From: an uncultured Eggerthellaceae bacterium
GTDB lineage: Bacteria > Actinomycetota > Coriobacteriia > Coriobacteriales > Eggerthellaceae
DNA: 64,000 bases
Direction of reading: 5' to 3'
NCBI GenBank assembly: GCA_905234785.1
Contig: CAJOIP010000021.1
Span: 1 to 64,000 of the forward strand
Shown here: positions 63,155-64,000 of the stretch, in pieces
Numbering within the stretch: the first letter of the stretch is position 1
Layout of the letters: each line of letters begins with the position of its first letter
Notes under the pieces: generated by a model
The model's database searches: none
What the model was told of the DNA's origin: nothing
Seen by the model: the letters and a program-made list of their open reading frames with translations, nothing else
Program-made: the position numbers and the translations under genes

Positions 63155-64000
63155 CTAAGCGGCTTTCTTATGGTAGGCGACCCAGTACACGAGCCCCACC
63201 ATGATGGCGCCGCCGACGATGTTGCCGAGCGTCGCCAGGCCGATGTTGTAGCATGCGCCGCCTACGTTGAGCGCCTGCGTGATGGCGTCGAGCTTGGCGG
63301 CGTCGATGTCGCCGACGTAGCCGTACGTGTTCAGCGCAGCGATGCCCATCGGCAGGAAGAACATGTTGGCAACGCAGTGCTCGAAACCGCAGGCGACGAA
63401 CGCCATGACCGGGAAGATGCTGGTGAACACCTTGTCGATGACCGTACGGCCGGCAAAGCCCATCCACACCGCCAGGCACACGAGCCAGTTGCACATGATG
63501 CCGCGGAAGAAGATGACCTGCGGTGCCAGCGAGATCTTCGAATACGCCACGTTGATCATGGCGTTGCCCACCGCCCCGCCGTTCATGCCGGCGAAGTTGC
63601 CGCCGATGAGCAGCGCGACGATGATGAGCGAGCCCACCAAGTTGCCGATGTAGACGATGACCCAGTTCTTGATCATCGCGCCCCAGCTGATCTTGTTGCT
63701 GGCAGCGGCGCAGACCATCAGGCAGTTGCCGGTGAACAGCTCGGCGCCAGCCACGATGACGCACAGCAGGCCGAGCGCGAAGCACAGGCCGCCGAGCACC
63801 TGCGATGCCGCGAACGGCAACGTGGGGTCGCCCTTCACGAGCAGCATGAACGTCGCGCCCGTGGCGATCATCATGCCGGCCATGATGGACAACGCGAACG
63901 CCGGGGCTATGTCGAGCTTGGTCTTCCCAATCGCGACGTTCTGCGCCTGGGCGAACAGCGCCGCAGCGCTGCGCGCATCGGGTTTGGCGGCGGCTACCTC
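63155..64000 (-). CDS. Formate/nitrite transporter (FocA/NirC family), 5'-truncated
   Basis: The frame continues past the window edge: upstream of the ORF-track TTG start it reads on as EVAAAKPDARSAAAL to LDIAPAFALSIMAG up to base 64000. Six helices are visible; GAELFTGNCLMV, NWVIVYIGNLVG and ACGFEHCVANMFFLPMG (conserved His in the pore) are typical of FNT channels. Formate, nitrite or hydrosulfide are possible substrates. The gene's start is outside the window. Confidence 0.92.
   Translation of the reverse strand, partial: EVAAAKPDARSAAALFAQAQNVAIGKTKLDIAPAFALSIMAGMMIATGATFMLLVKGDPTLPFAASQVLGGLCFALGLLCVIVAGAELFTGNCLMVCAAASNKISWGAMIKNWVIVYIGNLVGSLIIVALLIGGNFAGMNGGAVGNAMINVAYSKISLAPQVIFFRGIMCNWLVCLAVWMGFAGRTVIDKVFTSIFPVMAFVACGFEHCVANMFFLPMGIAALNTYGYVGDIDAAKLDAITQALNVGGACYNIGLATLGNIVGGAIMVGLVYWVAYHKKAA

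Overview
The window is high-GC, monoderm-type chromosomal DNA with tightly packed genes, almost all on the minus strand. Gene content and style (a class-I BirA without HTH, a dCache-GGDEF enzyme, a complete anaerobic cobalamin pathway, a HemA-precorrin-2 dehydrogenase fusion, lipoproteins with Ser/Ala linkers, many intergenic palindromes) suggest an actinobacterium of the class Coriobacteriia, probably Eggerthellaceae. That placement is inference from gene content; no rRNA or other marker gene is present. Most lines of the ORF track are antisense or off-frame shadows caused by the high GC content. No tRNA, rRNA, CRISPR array, prophage or transposase was recognised.

Layout, left to right. 0-3.3 kb: two hypothetical genes (one cut by the window edge, one with a GIY-YIG-like tail), a LysR regulator, a 52-residue orphan small ORF with its own terminator, and a three-hairpin dispersed repeat. 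3.3-13.1 kb: a minus-strand operon, diguanylate cyclase - tilS - maf - hpt - ftsH - folP/folK - birA, preceded by a second GGDEF protein whose catalytic domain has been lost. 13.2-18.3 kb: RNA uracil methyltransferase, small holin-like membrane protein, a pantothenate uptake cluster (DUF997-panF plus one hypothetical) and, divergently, coaX. 18.3-20.6 kb: a degenerate repeat cluster, a HAD hydrolase and homoserine dehydrogenase. 20.9-30.4 kb: cobalamin operon cbiD-cbiF-cbiG(frameshifted)-cbiH-cbiJ-cbiET-cbiA-cbiP-cbiC. 30.5-42.7 kb: mixed genes (DMT and MFS transporters, membrane-tethered flavodoxin, 3-hydroxyacyl-CoA dehydrogenase, an Fe-S protein with an in-frame TGA, cation/proton antiporter, FUSC exporter, Fic protein with a palindromic operator, phosphoesterase, DUF308 protein). 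42.8-50.9 kb: haem/sirohaem genes hemA/P2DH - hemC - cobA/hemD - MATE - hemB - hemL. 51.0-61.5 kb: a cobalamin-riboswitch-led operon. 61.6-64 kb: a PucR-type HTH protein, an SDR dehydrogenase and a 5'-truncated FocA/NirC channel.

How the parts work together. HemA, HemL, HemB, HemC and CobA/HemD make uroporphyrinogen III and precorrin-2; the dehydrogenase fused to HemA oxidises precorrin-2 to sirohydrochlorin; CbiK inserts cobalt; CbiL, CbiH, CbiF, CbiG, CbiD, CbiJ, CbiET, CbiC, CbiA and CbiP carry it to cobyric acid. CbiK and CbiL are missing from the 20-30 kb cluster and lie instead in the riboswitch operon. That operon also encodes a second CbiK that is a predicted exported lipoprotein, a FecCD/BtuCD-type importer whose binding protein carries an extra N-terminal module, an ABC-2 exporter, and two surface proteins built from the same two modules. 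This looks like an envelope tetrapyrrole/cobalt handling system and is the most interesting unit in the window.

Several classes of intergenic palindrome are present: 30- to 50-bp perfect inverted repeats around a shared core, a repeat that encodes the N-terminus of an ABC ATPase, and at least two REP-like families.
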